From Flavobacteriaceae bacterium (GTDB lineage Bacteria > Bacteroidota > Bacteroidia > Flavobacteriales > Flavobacteriaceae): DNA of 31,601 nt. Under the pieces are notes generated by a model. That model was not told where the DNA came from. It saw nothing but the letters and a program-made list of their open reading frames with translations, and did no database searches. The translations under genes were made by a program, and so were the position numbers. The stretch is taken from positions 1 through 31,601 of the forward strand of contig DAOUPU010000005.1 in NCBI GenBank assembly GCA_030625995.1. Reading direction: 5' to 3'. Position 1 is the stretch's first letter. Each line of letters starts with the position of its first letter. This document shows positions 1-7,475 of this stretch, piece after piece.

Positions 1-22
1 TTCATCATAAAAAAATAATTTG

Positions 23-52
23 CAAATATAAAAAAATACCTCCGCATTCAAA
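23..52 (-). promoter_or_regulatory. Bacteroidota-type promoter for a gene cut by the left edge
   Basis: On the minus strand there is TATATTTG (30 down to 23), matching the Bacteroidota -7 consensus TAnnTTTG, with TTTG (52 down to 49) 18 bases upstream as the -33 element. Two in-frame ATG codons follow at 8-6 and 5-3, so a minus-strand gene almost certainly begins here and continues beyond base 1. In flavobacteria a DUF6089-type protein often follows nadK at this spot, but nothing of its product is visible here, so that identity is only a guess from synteny. Confidence 0.6.
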
Positions 53-117
53 TGAATTGAATGTCCTTTTTTGATTAACAGATTTTTAAGTGTAAAATTG
101 TGCTATTCTATGAGTAT

Positions 118-999
118 TTAATTACGTTTATCTTCACCCCAAAACAATTTTTCCCGAAGTGTTTTTATAAATGATTGGTCATTCAACTGCACGGTTTTTA
201 TAGTGAAATTGCATTTTTCAATATAAATTTCATCCTCATTCGATACAGTAGTTTGTCTGGAGTCCAAGGAGAGAAGTGCCTCATGTTCTCTGCTATCCAC
301 TTTTAATATAATTTTTGTTTCATCAGGAATAACCAAAGGACGAGCAATTAAACTGTGTGGTGCAATTGGTGTAATTACAAGATTTTTAGAAGAAGGCGTT
401 ATTACGGGCCCCCCGCAACTTAATGAGTATCCTGTTGATCCGGTTGGTGTTGCAATGATTAGTCCATCGGCAAAATATGTTGTCAGATATTCACCATCCA
501 GTATTGTAGTAACGGCGATCATCGACGCAGTATTTTTTCTAATAACCGTAATTTCATTCAATGCAAAGTATAATTCTTCCAGATCCTTGTTCTTATTTTT
601 AGTGGTTGCACTTATAAGTGTGCGCTCTTTGATTATATACTCTTTATTTAAAATTAACTTTATTGAATCAGATAATTTTTCCGTTTGAATAGTAGCCAAA
701 AAACCCAATCTCCCTGTATTTATTCCAATAATTGGGATATTCAGATCACGAACGAACGAAATAGATCGTAAAAAAGTACCATCTCCACCTACACTAAAAA
801 ACAGATCATAAGAACTATCCAAATCTTCGTAAGATTCAAAAGTATCGTGATTTATTTTTGGATTGGATTCAATATAGAAATCAAAGAACTTTTTTTCAAA
901 ATCAATTTTTATTTTATTTTCATGTAAAATATCAACCAATAAATTGATATATTTTTTAGTAGTCTCATTATTAGACTGTCCGTAAACTCCAACCTTCAT
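118..999 (-). CDS. nadK: NAD kinase
   Basis: The 293-residue product is an ATP-NAD kinase, which phosphorylates NAD at the 2' hydroxyl of the adenosine ribose to make NADP in the cytoplasm. The family signature GGDGT is at residues 71-75, followed by NTGRLGFL (94-101), the NE pair near 148-149 and the glycine-rich GSTGYSLS segment (187-194), in the usual order. Length is normal for bacterial NadK (about 290). The ATG at 999 is the first plausible start and leaves only 17 bases after the CBS-domain gene upstream, so the two are probably co-transcribed. No promoter was seen between them. NadE, which makes the substrate NAD, lies about 12 kb away in the same window. Confidence 0.96.
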   Translation of the reverse strand: MKVGVYGQSNNETTKKYINLLVDILHENKIKIDFEKKFFDFYIESNPKINHDTFESYEDLDSSYDLFFSVGGDGTFLRSISFVRDLNIPIIGINTGRLGFLATIQTEKLSDSIKLILNKEYIIKERTLISATTKNKNKDLEELYFALNEITVIRKNTASMIAVTTILDGEYLTTYFADGLIIATPTGSTGYSLSCGGPVITPSSKNLVITPIAPHSLIARPLVIPDETKIILKVDSREHEALLSLDSRQTTVSNEDEIYIEKCNFTIKTVQLNDQSFIKTLREKLFWGEDKRN

Positions 1000-1016
1000 A
1001 TTAAAAGTTCAAAATC

Positions 1017-1676
1017 TTAAATGTTTAGGTATTTTTTTAAATAATTTGATCGATCATTTAATTCTTCCAAATATCTATCTTTCTCAAACTCATTCAAAAT
1101 AGTATAATTATATCTTCTAAATGAATTCAAAGTGTTATTAATGTCATGCAGACTTAATTTTAAAGTAATTTGAACAACATCATTTTCGATTTTCGACACA
1201 AATGCACCAAACAATGTGGCTTTATTCGATTCAATTATTTGAGATATTTCACTAAAAGAATATTCATTAATATTTTTTGAGATCACAAAAATAACACCTT
1301 CTTCATGTATAAAAGGGGTGCATTTAAAAATATTTAAAAAATCATCTAACTCATAATATCCCAGATATCTATTATTGGTGTTCAGAACTGGAATCAAGTT
1401 TGTATTATAAGTGGCAAAATTTTCCAAAACTTCAAACCAATTTACCGAATCTGACGTGTAAAATGGTTTTAGTTGATTTTTTAATTTACTTAATATTTTA
1501 TTTTCAAATTCAATATACTCTATATCTTGCCTTGCAATAGACCCATAAAAAGTGTTGTTATCAACAACAGGAATATGAGAATGAGGACATTTTGAGAAAA
1601 TCTGTTTTACATGGGTAATATTATCTTTTAACCTTAGAGGTTTAATGTCATTAGATATGTAATCAGTGGTTTGCAT
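1017..1676 (-). CDS. CBS-domain protein with C-terminal ACT-like region
   Basis: This 219-residue soluble protein begins with a pair of CBS motifs. The first covers roughly residues 8-60 (with HIPVVDNN), the second roughly 70-120 (with LIPVLNTNNRYLGYY). The last 90 residues, from about EGVIFVI onward, look like an ACT-type beta-alpha-beta fold. CBS pairs typically bind adenine nucleotides and serve as energy or ligand sensors, and there is no catalytic domain here, so this is likely a stand-alone sensor or adaptor. It is the first gene of a CBS-nadK pair and is divergent from pdxJ. The link to NADP synthesis is suggestive only. The true partner is unknown. Confidence 0.8.
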   Translation of the reverse strand: MQTTDYISNDIKPLRLKDNITHVKQIFSKCPHSHIPVVDNNTFYGSIARQDIEYIEFENKILSKLKNQLKPFYTSDSVNWFEVLENFATYNTNLIPVLNTNNRYLGYYELDDFLNIFKCTPFIHEEGVIFVISKNINEYSFSEISQIIESNKATLFGAFVSKIENDVVQITLKLSLHDINNTLNSFRRYNYTILNEFEKDRYLEELNDRSNYLKKYLNI

Positions 1677-1715
1677 AAAACTGTTTAACCGCGGTAAAAT
1701 GAGCTTATAAAATTG

Positions 1716-1723
1716 TAATTTTG
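1716..1723 (+). promoter_or_regulatory. Possible -7 element for pdxJ
   Basis: TAATTTTG matches the TAnnTTTG consensus and lies about 100 bases before the pdxJ start in the CBS/pdxJ divergent spacer. No TTG-type -33 element sits at the expected distance, so this is a weak call. Confidence 0.3.
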
Positions 1724-1824
1724 TTGTTCGGTATTAATTTTCTTTTGGTAAAGATATAATATCTTTTTTATAATTTATTGGTTCTGTAAGGTCAATGATT
1801 AAAAATCTAATACTACAATAAAGT

Positions 1825-2538
1825 ATGACAAAGTTAAGTGTAAATATTAACAAAATTGCAACTTTAAGAAATGCAAGAGGAGGAAATACTCCAAATTTGG
1901 TGCAGGCAGCAATTGATATTCAGGAATATGGTGCTCAGGGAATTACTATACATCCGCGACCTGATGAAAGACATATCAGATATCAGGATGCATTTGATTT
2001 AACGCCAATAGTGAAAACGGAATACAATATCGAAGGGAATCCAATTAAGAAATTTATGGATTTAGTGATTGAAATTCAACCAGCTCAGGTAACTTTGGTA
2101 CCGGATGCCATTGATGCGATAACTTCGAATGCAGGATGGGATACAAGAAAAAATCAAAGTTACTTGCGAGAAATAGTTGGAGAATTTCATGGTCATAATA
2201 TAAGAACGTCTATTTTTATGGATCCTGATTTAGAACTAATAGAATATGCCGCTAAAACGGGTACAGATAGGATAGAGTTGTATACTGAAGCCTATGCAGT
2301 TGGATATGGTCTTGGAAACAAAGATTGTGTGAAGCCTTATATTGAAGCTGCAGAATTAGCACATAAATTAGGCTTGGGCATAAATGCGGGCCATGATCTT
2401 AGTTTAGAGAACTTAAATTATTTTGCAAAAGAAGTGCCAAATTTATTAGAAGTATCTATTGGTCATGCACTAATTTGCGAATCTCTTTATTTAGGATTGG
2501 AGAATGTTATAAGTATGTACCGCCGAAAATTAGAATAA
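1825..2538 (+). CDS. pdxJ: Pyridoxine 5'-phosphate synthase
   Basis: PdxJ condenses 1-deoxy-D-xylulose 5-phosphate with 3-amino-1-hydroxyacetone 1-phosphate to form pyridoxine 5'-phosphate, the ring-closing step of DXP-dependent vitamin B6 synthesis. The 237-residue length is typical. The family's TIHPRPDERHI segment (residues 41-51, with His43 and His50), a glutamate at 70, INAGHDL (186-192, His190) and SIGHALI (211-217) match the active-site loops of this TIM barrel. The stop codon overlaps the start of the following hydrolase gene in a TAATG arrangement, indicating translational coupling. No unusual residues were seen. Confidence 0.96.
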   Translation: MTKLSVNINKIATLRNARGGNTPNLVQAAIDIQEYGAQGITIHPRPDERHIRYQDAFDLTPIVKTEYNIEGNPIKKFMDLVIEIQPAQVTLVPDAIDAITSNAGWDTRKNQSYLREIVGEFHGHNIRTSIFMDPDLELIEYAAKTGTDRIELYTEAYAVGYGLGNKDCVKPYIEAAELAHKLGLGINAGHDLSLENLNYFAKEVPNLLEVSIGHALICESLYLGLENVISMYRRKLE

Positions 2539-3308
2539 TGAAAATACTGCATTCCTTAATCTTGGGTAAAGGGGAACCTCTGATAATATTACATGGCTAT
2601 TTGGGCATGGGCGATAATTGGAAAACTCTCGGGAATAAATTTGCTGAAAATTATGAAGTACATATAGTTGATCAAAGAAATCATGGTAGAAGTTTCCATA
2701 CCTATGATTTCAACTATGACCTAATGATGGAAGATTTGGCGGTTTATCTACGCGAACATCAATTAAAAAAAGTTTTTCTTTTAGGGCATTCTATGGGGGG
2801 TAAAACAGCCATGTTTTTTTCGGTCACCTTTCCGGAGATTGTAGATAAATTGATTGTTGCAGATATTGCACCAAGATATTATCCTCCCCACCACGAGTTA
2901 ATTCTAAAGGCACTTAATTCGGTTGATTTTTCGGTGGTGTATTCTCGAGATGATGTTGATTTGGTTTTTAAAAAATATATTTCCGACCTTGGGATTCGGC
3001 AGTTCTTATTGAAAAATGTGTATCGCAAATCAAAGAAAGAATTCGCATTTAGATTTAACCTTGAAAGTTTGACGGATAACAATGGCGAGGTTGGAGATGG
3101 TTTGCCTGACTTTACAGAATACTCAGGTGAAACCTTATTTTTAAAAGGAGAAAATTCAGGTTATATATCGACCGATGATAAAAGCCTTATTAAATCCCAT
3201 TTCCCCAATAGTAAAATAGTTACAATTCGTGATACCGGTCATTGGATGCATGCCGAAAATCCAACTGAATTCTATCGAAGTGTTGTAGAGTTCCTCAGAA
3301 AGGATTAA
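2538..3308 (+). CDS. Alpha/beta-fold hydrolase (YbfF-like esterase)
   Basis: I place the start at the ATG that overlaps the pdxJ stop (TAATG). An upstream in-frame ATG at 2475 would lie wholly inside pdxJ and adds 21 residues unlike the family. The resulting 256-residue protein has an oxyanion-hole HGYLG (19-23), the VDQRNHGRS motif (44-52), a nucleophile elbow GHSMGG with Ser85, an acid-loop VADIAP (107-112) and the catalytic His235 in DTGHWMHAENP. This is a complete cytoplasmic serine hydrolase of the YbfF/proline-iminopeptidase-like group. Its substrate cannot be told from sequence, and coupling with pdxJ does not establish a role in B6 metabolism. Confidence 0.85.
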   Translation: MKILHSLILGKGEPLIILHGYLGMGDNWKTLGNKFAENYEVHIVDQRNHGRSFHTYDFNYDLMMEDLAVYLREHQLKKVFLLGHSMGGKTAMFFSVTFPEIVDKLIVADIAPRYYPPHHELILKALNSVDFSVVYSRDDVDLVFKKYISDLGIRQFLLKNVYRKSKKEFAFRFNLESLTDNNGEVGDGLPDFTEYSGETLFLKGENSGYISTDDKSLIKSHFPNSKIVTIRDTGHWMHAENPTEFYRSVVEFLRKD

Positions 3309-3338
3309 CTTGGCTTTGAAAAACATAAATCTATTATT

Positions 3339-3683
3339 ATGAAATTTATTTTAAGAATACTTCTTACCGCCGCGGCGGTTTTATTAATTGCAAATTTTCT
3401 AAGTGGTGTGCAGGTTGATAGTTATACAGTTGCAATACTCGTTGCACTGGTTTTGGGCCTTTTATTTGCTTTTTTAAAACCAATAATAGTGGTACTCACC
3501 CTTCCAATTACTATTGTTACTTTGGGCTTGTTCTTATTGGTAATTAATACTGCGCTTATATTACTTGCAGACAAGGTGGTTTCAGGTTTTAGTGTAGATG
3601 GATTTTGGATCGCTATGTTATTTAGCATTTTATTATCCATTGCTCAATCACTGTTGTACTCTTTAATGGACGAAAAACAGTAG
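3339..3683 (+). CDS. Small integral membrane protein, phage-holin-4 superfamily type
   Basis: The 114-residue product is almost entirely hydrophobic, with about four membrane segments (approximately residues 4-24, 30-50, 53-76 and 88-108) and the FLKPIIVVLTLPITIVTLGLF-type centre seen in the Phage_holin_4_2 family (PF04020). Despite the family name, these proteins are widespread chromosomal membrane proteins with no proven holin role, and there is no phage gene nearby. It starts 30 bases after the hydrolase gene and probably closes the pdxJ operon. Function unknown. Confidence 0.75.
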   Translation: MKFILRILLTAAAVLLIANFLSGVQVDSYTVAILVALVLGLLFAFLKPIIVVLTLPITIVTLGLFLLVINTALILLADKVVSGFSVDGFWIAMLFSILLSIAQSLLYSLMDEKQ

Positions 3684-3770
3684 TTCGCTCAGTAGAAAAG
3701 AGCAATTTGAGCATTATTTAAGGTATTTTAACAAACATTAACTTTAGAAGGAAATGATTTGGTATGATGA

Positions 3771-3803
3771 TTGTTATTATGTGATACAAAATGATTAATT
3801 TTG
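3771..3803 (+). promoter_or_regulatory. Promoter of tig
   Basis: TTG at 3771-3773 and TAATTTTG at 3796-3803 are separated by 22 bases and match the Bacteroidota -33/-7 pattern. The predicted transcript would begin about 30 bases before the trigger factor ATG at 3840. Confidence 0.6.
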
Positions 3804-3839
3804 CATCCTTAATTTTTTTAAAAAGTCAAATTACAAATA

Positions 3840-5162
3840 ATGAAAATATCAAAAAAAGACATTGATTCTCTAAACTCGATTGTTACAATTGATATCAAGG
3901 CTGAAGATTATCAAATTAAAGTTGATCAAGAACTAAATAACTATAGAAAGAAAGCTAATATTCCAGGCTTTAGAAGAGGGCATGTTCCAATGAGTTTGGT
4001 TAAAAAACAATATGGAAAATCCGTGATGATTGATGAAGTAAATAAACTGATTCAAGAATCTTTGAATAATTTTTTAATAGAAGAGAAATTAGACGTATTG
4101 GGTAATCCATTACCAAAACCTCAAGAAAATTTTTCGTGGGAAACCAATGATTTTACTTTTGAATTTGAACTTGGACTCACTCCGGACTTTGAAGTTAATT
4201 TAAAACCTAAAAAAGCTATAACATCCTATAAAATCATAGCTGATGATAAAATGTTAGATGATCAGATTGGGAATATAAGAGAACAATACGGCAAGATAGT
4301 TACGCAAGATGTTGTAGGTGAAGAATCTAATATTACCGGGACCTTTGTGAATGAAGAAAAAGAAATTGAAAAAAAGTCTACTTTTAAGTTCAACAAAATT
4401 AATGGGAAATCTAATATTAAAAAGTTTACTGGTAAAATAGTTGGAGATATTATCGATCTGAAATCGAAGAAGTTATTTTCCGATGATCATCTGTTAATGA
4501 ATATTTTGGGAATTTCCCATGATGAGGCACATGATTTTGATGAACCTTTGGTCTTTACTATTGAAGAGGTTTCAAAAACGGAACTTGCTGAAATGAATCA
4601 GGAGTTTTTTGACAAAATATTTGGAAAAGATGTTGTTAAGAGTGAAGTGGAACTTAAAGAGAAGTTGAAAGAAGATGCCGAAAAACAATTTACCACCCAG
4701 GCAGACCAACAATTGTTGAATGCGGTGACTGAGAGTTTAATTGAAAACACAAAATTTGATCTACCGGCTGAATTTTTGCAAAAATGGTTGGAAGTAGCAG
4801 GTGAAAAACCTTTAACCTCGGAGCAAGCAATTGAGGAGTATAAAAGATCTGAAAAAGGATTGCGTTATCAGTTAATAGAAAGTAAAATAAGTAAAGAAAA
4901 TGATCTTAAGGTAAGTTACGAGGATCTAAAGACCTTTGCGAAGAGTTTTATTAAAACTCAAATGGCACAATATGGCAATCCGAACCCTGAAGAAAAAGAA
5001 TTGGATGAAATAGCAAATCGTGTATTGTCGAATCAGGAAGAGTCAAAAAGGCTGTCAGATCAATTGATGAATGAAAAATTGTTAACTTTTTTTAAGGAAA
5101 ATATGAAATTGAAAGAAAAGAAAGTTGCCTATGATGAATTTATTAAAGAGGTATATAAATAA
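3840..5162 (+). CDS. tig: Trigger factor, divergent
   Basis: This 440-residue protein is the ribosome-associated chaperone that meets nascent chains at the exit tunnel. The ribosome-binding signature is clear as GFRRGHVP around residues 44-51, in a standard N-terminal domain, and the C-terminal half has the long helical arms expected of the chaperone domain. The middle section (about 150-245), where an FKBP-type peptidyl-prolyl isomerase domain normally lies, lacks the usual aromatic and glycine landmarks (such as a GFE-type motif) and reads as a degenerate fold, so isomerase activity is doubtful. It has its own promoter and terminator and lies directly before clpP and clpX, the classic tig-clpP-clpX order. 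Confidence 0.92.
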   Translation: MKISKKDIDSLNSIVTIDIKAEDYQIKVDQELNNYRKKANIPGFRRGHVPMSLVKKQYGKSVMIDEVNKLIQESLNNFLIEEKLDVLGNPLPKPQENFSWETNDFTFEFELGLTPDFEVNLKPKKAITSYKIIADDKMLDDQIGNIREQYGKIVTQDVVGEESNITGTFVNEEKEIEKKSTFKFNKINGKSNIKKFTGKIVGDIIDLKSKKLFSDDHLLMNILGISHDEAHDFDEPLVFTIEEVSKTELAEMNQEFFDKIFGKDVVKSEVELKEKLKEDAEKQFTTQADQQLLNAVTESLIENTKFDLPAEFLQKWLEVAGEKPLTSEQAIEEYKRSEKGLRYQLIESKISKENDLKVSYEDLKTFAKSFIKTQMAQYGNPNPEEKELDEIANRVLSNQEESKRLSDQLMNEKLLTFFKENMKLKEKKVAYDEFIKEVYK

Positions 5163-5188
5163 AACGAATTTCGATCTGGAAAATATTG

Positions 5189-5222
5189 ACCTCATTAATT
5201 TTATAATTAATGAGGTTTTTTT
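5189..5222 (+). terminator. Rho-independent terminator after tig
   Basis: A perfect 12-bp stem (ACCTCATTAATT at 5189-5200 and AATTAATGAGGT at 5205-5216) closes a TTAT loop and runs straight into seven T residues (5216-5222), 26 bases after the tig stop. It separates tig from clpP transcription. Confidence 0.85.
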
Positions 5223-5303
5223 GTTGCCGAAGAACTCTTAAATTTAGAATTTCTATTGAATTCCTGAAGTGTCATATATGGCAAATAATAAATTAAAAAG
5301 GAG

Positions 5304-5311
5304 TATATTTA
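5304..5311 (+). promoter_or_regulatory. Possible -7 element for clpP
   Basis: TATATTTA is one base off the TAnnTTTG consensus and lies 25 bases before the clpP ATG. The upstream tig terminator means clpP needs its own promoter, but no clear -33 element is visible, so this is tentative. Confidence 0.3.
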
Positions 5312-5336
5312 CAAACTTAATCATAAAACATTTTTC

Positions 5337-5996
5337 ATGAATCACCTTAATGAATTTAAAAAATTCGCGGTTAAAGATCAGGGTATAAATAGCCTCTATG
5401 TTGATAAGATAATTAGCAGTGTAACGCCATATATTATTGAAGAACGTCAATTGAACGTAGCACAAATGGACGTGTTTTCGCGTTTGATGAGGGATAGGAT
5501 TATTTTTTTAGGAACTGCAATAAATGATCAAGTAGCAAATATAATTCAAGCTCAATTATTATTTTTAGAAAGTGTAGATTCGTCTAAGGATATTTCTATA
5601 TATATTAATTCGCCCGGAGGTAGTGTTTATGCTGGTCTGGGAATGTATGATACCATGCAATTTATTAAACCGGAAATAGCAACTATCTGTACTGGTATGG
5701 CGGCTTCGATGGGAGCTGTACTAATGTGTGCCGGACAGAAAGGTAAACGTTCTGCCCTGCCTCACTCTCGTATAATGATCCATCAACCAATGGGTGGTGC
5801 ACAAGGTCAGGCATCTGATATAGAAATAACAGCAAGAGAAATATTGAAGCTTAAGGATGAACTTTATCAAATTATTGCAAAGCATTCGGGGCAAAAGGTA
5901 GATAAGGTGCATAGTGATTCAGACAGAGATTACTGGATGAAAGCAGATGAGGCCTTGAAATATGGAATGATTGATGAGATATTGGTAAGAAAATAA
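5337..5996 (+). CDS. clpP: ATP-dependent Clp protease proteolytic subunit
   Basis: ClpP forms the tetradecameric serine-protease chamber that degrades proteins unfolded by ClpX. The triad is intact: Ser124 in GMAASMG, His149 in RIMIHQP, and Asp198 in DRDYWM. The Ser-His and His-Asp spacings (25 and 49) equal those of E. coli ClpP. NSPGGSVYAG (91-100) forms the oxyanion strand. At 219 residues it carries about 25 extra N-terminal residues compared with the mature E. coli chain, probably a propeptide or axial-loop extension. clpX follows 125 bases downstream with a separate promoter. Confidence 0.97.
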   Translation: MNHLNEFKKFAVKDQGINSLYVDKIISSVTPYIIEERQLNVAQMDVFSRLMRDRIIFLGTAINDQVANIIQAQLLFLESVDSSKDISIYINSPGGSVYAGLGMYDTMQFIKPEIATICTGMAASMGAVLMCAGQKGKRSALPHSRIMIHQPMGGAQGQASDIEITAREILKLKDELYQIIAKHSGQKVDKVHSDSDRDYWMKADEALKYGMIDEILVRK

Positions 5997-6050
5997 TAAA
6001 AAATCAGGTATAGGTTTTAAGTAAAAAATGTTGCCTGGATCTATGTATTG

Positions 6051-6081
6051 TTTGAAATTTTAGTTTAAATTACTATCTTTG
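6051..6081 (+). promoter_or_regulatory. Promoter of clpX
   Basis: TTTG (6051-6054) and TATCTTTG (6074-6081), spaced 19 bases, form one of the best Bacteroidota -33/-7 pairs in the window. It lies in the clpP-clpX spacer about 40 bases before the clpX ATG, so clpX can be transcribed independently of clpP. Confidence 0.7.
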
Positions 6082-6121
6082 AGTGATTTAAGACATTTTG
6101 ACCAGAATTAAAACAGAAATT

Positions 6122-7366
6122 ATGTCAAAAAAAGAGGAGTTAGAATGCTCATTTTGCAAGCGTAAGAAAGAAGAAACTAATTTGTTAATTGCCGGAGTAG
6201 ATGCACATATTTGTGATAAGTGTATTGAACAAGCTCATGGCATTGTCATTGAAGAAACTATTAGTGAACAAAATGATAAGGCCGCTTCCGAATTTTTGGT
6301 TAAAAAGCCTATTGAAATAAAGGATTTCTTGGATGAATATATTATTGGTCAAAATCATGCAAAGAGAGTAATGGCTGTTGCCGTATATAATCATTATAAG
6401 AGATTATTACAAAGCCCGAATACATCAAAGGGAGAAGATATTGAAATTGAGAAAAGTAATATTGTTTTAGTTGGTGAAACTGGTACTGGGAAGACTTTAA
6501 TTGCCAGGACAATAGCGAGGATGTTGAATGTGCCATTTGCTATAGTTGATGCTACAGTGCTTACCGAGGCGGGATATGTGGGTGAAGATGTTGAAACAAT
6601 ATTAACAAGATTGTTACAAGCCGCAGATTACAAAGTTGATAAAGCAGAAAGAGGTATTGTTTTTATAGATGAAATAGATAAAATTGCAAGGAAAAGTGAT
6701 AACCCGTCAATAACACGCGATGTGTCTGGTGAAGGAGTTCAACAGGCTTTATTGAAGTTGCTGGAAGGAACAATTGTAAATGTTCCGCCAAAAGGAGGAA
6801 GAAAACATCCGGATCAAAAATTTGTAGAAGTAGATACCAAAAATATATTATTTGTTGCAGGAGGGGCGTTTAGCGGGATTGATAAAGTAATAAGCAAGAG
6901 GTTGAATATGCAGGCGGTTGGTTATAGTGCGTCTATTTCAGATGATAAAATTGATGAAGAAAATTTATTGCAATATATTCTTCCAACAGATCTAAAAACC
7001 TTTGGTTTGATCCCTGAAATCATCGGTAGATTGCCAGCTCTAACCTTTATGAAACCTCTGGATAAAAAGACCCTGCGTTCTATTCTTACGGAACCTAAAA
7101 ATGCCATTATTAAACAATACAAAAAATTGTTTGAAATGGATGGAATTGATTTCACAATAGATAACAAAGCATTAGATTTTATTGTAGATAAAGCTATTGA
7201 ATACAGATTAGGTGCTCGTGGATTGCGATCACTCTGTGAAGAAATATTGAATGATGCCATGTTTGAAATGCCTAGCAGTGATGAAACTAAATTAAGGGTG
7301 TCCATGAAATATGCTCAAGATAAGCTTACAAAATCTACTATAAAAAAATTAAAAGCTGTTTCTTAA
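6122..7366 (+). CDS. clpX: ATP-dependent Clp protease ATP-binding subunit ClpX
   Basis: ClpX is the AAA+ unfoldase that feeds substrates to ClpP. I use the ATG at 6122 (414 residues) because the protein then opens with MSKKEELECSFC, as in relatives. A TTG at 6098 would add eight residues. The zinc-binding domain has Cys9, Cys12, Cys31 and Cys34. Walker A is GETGTGKT (118-125), the pore loop GYVGED follows at 151-156, and Walker B IVFIDEID is at 179-186. EIIGRLP and LGARGLRS mark the second half of the AAA+ module. The loop that docks ClpP reads VGY where E. coli has IGF, a conservative change. Own promoter upstream. Confidence 0.97.
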   Translation: MSKKEELECSFCKRKKEETNLLIAGVDAHICDKCIEQAHGIVIEETISEQNDKAASEFLVKKPIEIKDFLDEYIIGQNHAKRVMAVAVYNHYKRLLQSPNTSKGEDIEIEKSNIVLVGETGTGKTLIARTIARMLNVPFAIVDATVLTEAGYVGEDVETILTRLLQAADYKVDKAERGIVFIDEIDKIARKSDNPSITRDVSGEGVQQALLKLLEGTIVNVPPKGGRKHPDQKFVEVDTKNILFVAGGAFSGIDKVISKRLNMQAVGYSASISDDKIDEENLLQYILPTDLKTFGLIPEIIGRLPALTFMKPLDKKTLRSILTEPKNAIIKQYKKLFEMDGIDFTIDNKALDFIVDKAIEYRLGARGLRSLCEEILNDAMFEMPSSDETKLRVSMKYAQDKLTKSTIKKLKAVS

Positions 7367-7475
7367 ATGGTTAAAAGCTTGAAAGGAAGAATTTCAATTT
7401 GTACCAACCCATTTTAAAAAATTAATTTATATCTAACTTTCCGTCTTAGGAAATATTTGTATATCAGGTGAGCCT

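Noticed and set aside
455..688. Plus-strand open frame opposite nadK, and similar antisense frames across the window.
   Set aside because: They are reverse-complement shadows of well-supported genes and resemble no protein I recognise.
2475..2537. Longer start for the alpha/beta hydrolase.
   Set aside because: It would lie wholly inside pdxJ and add residues unlike the family; the TAATG overlap start is a better fit.
3339..3683. A protein of the phage-holin superfamily, which could suggest a prophage.
   Set aside because: No phage genes, integrase or attachment repeats lie nearby; this family is common as an ordinary chromosomal membrane protein.
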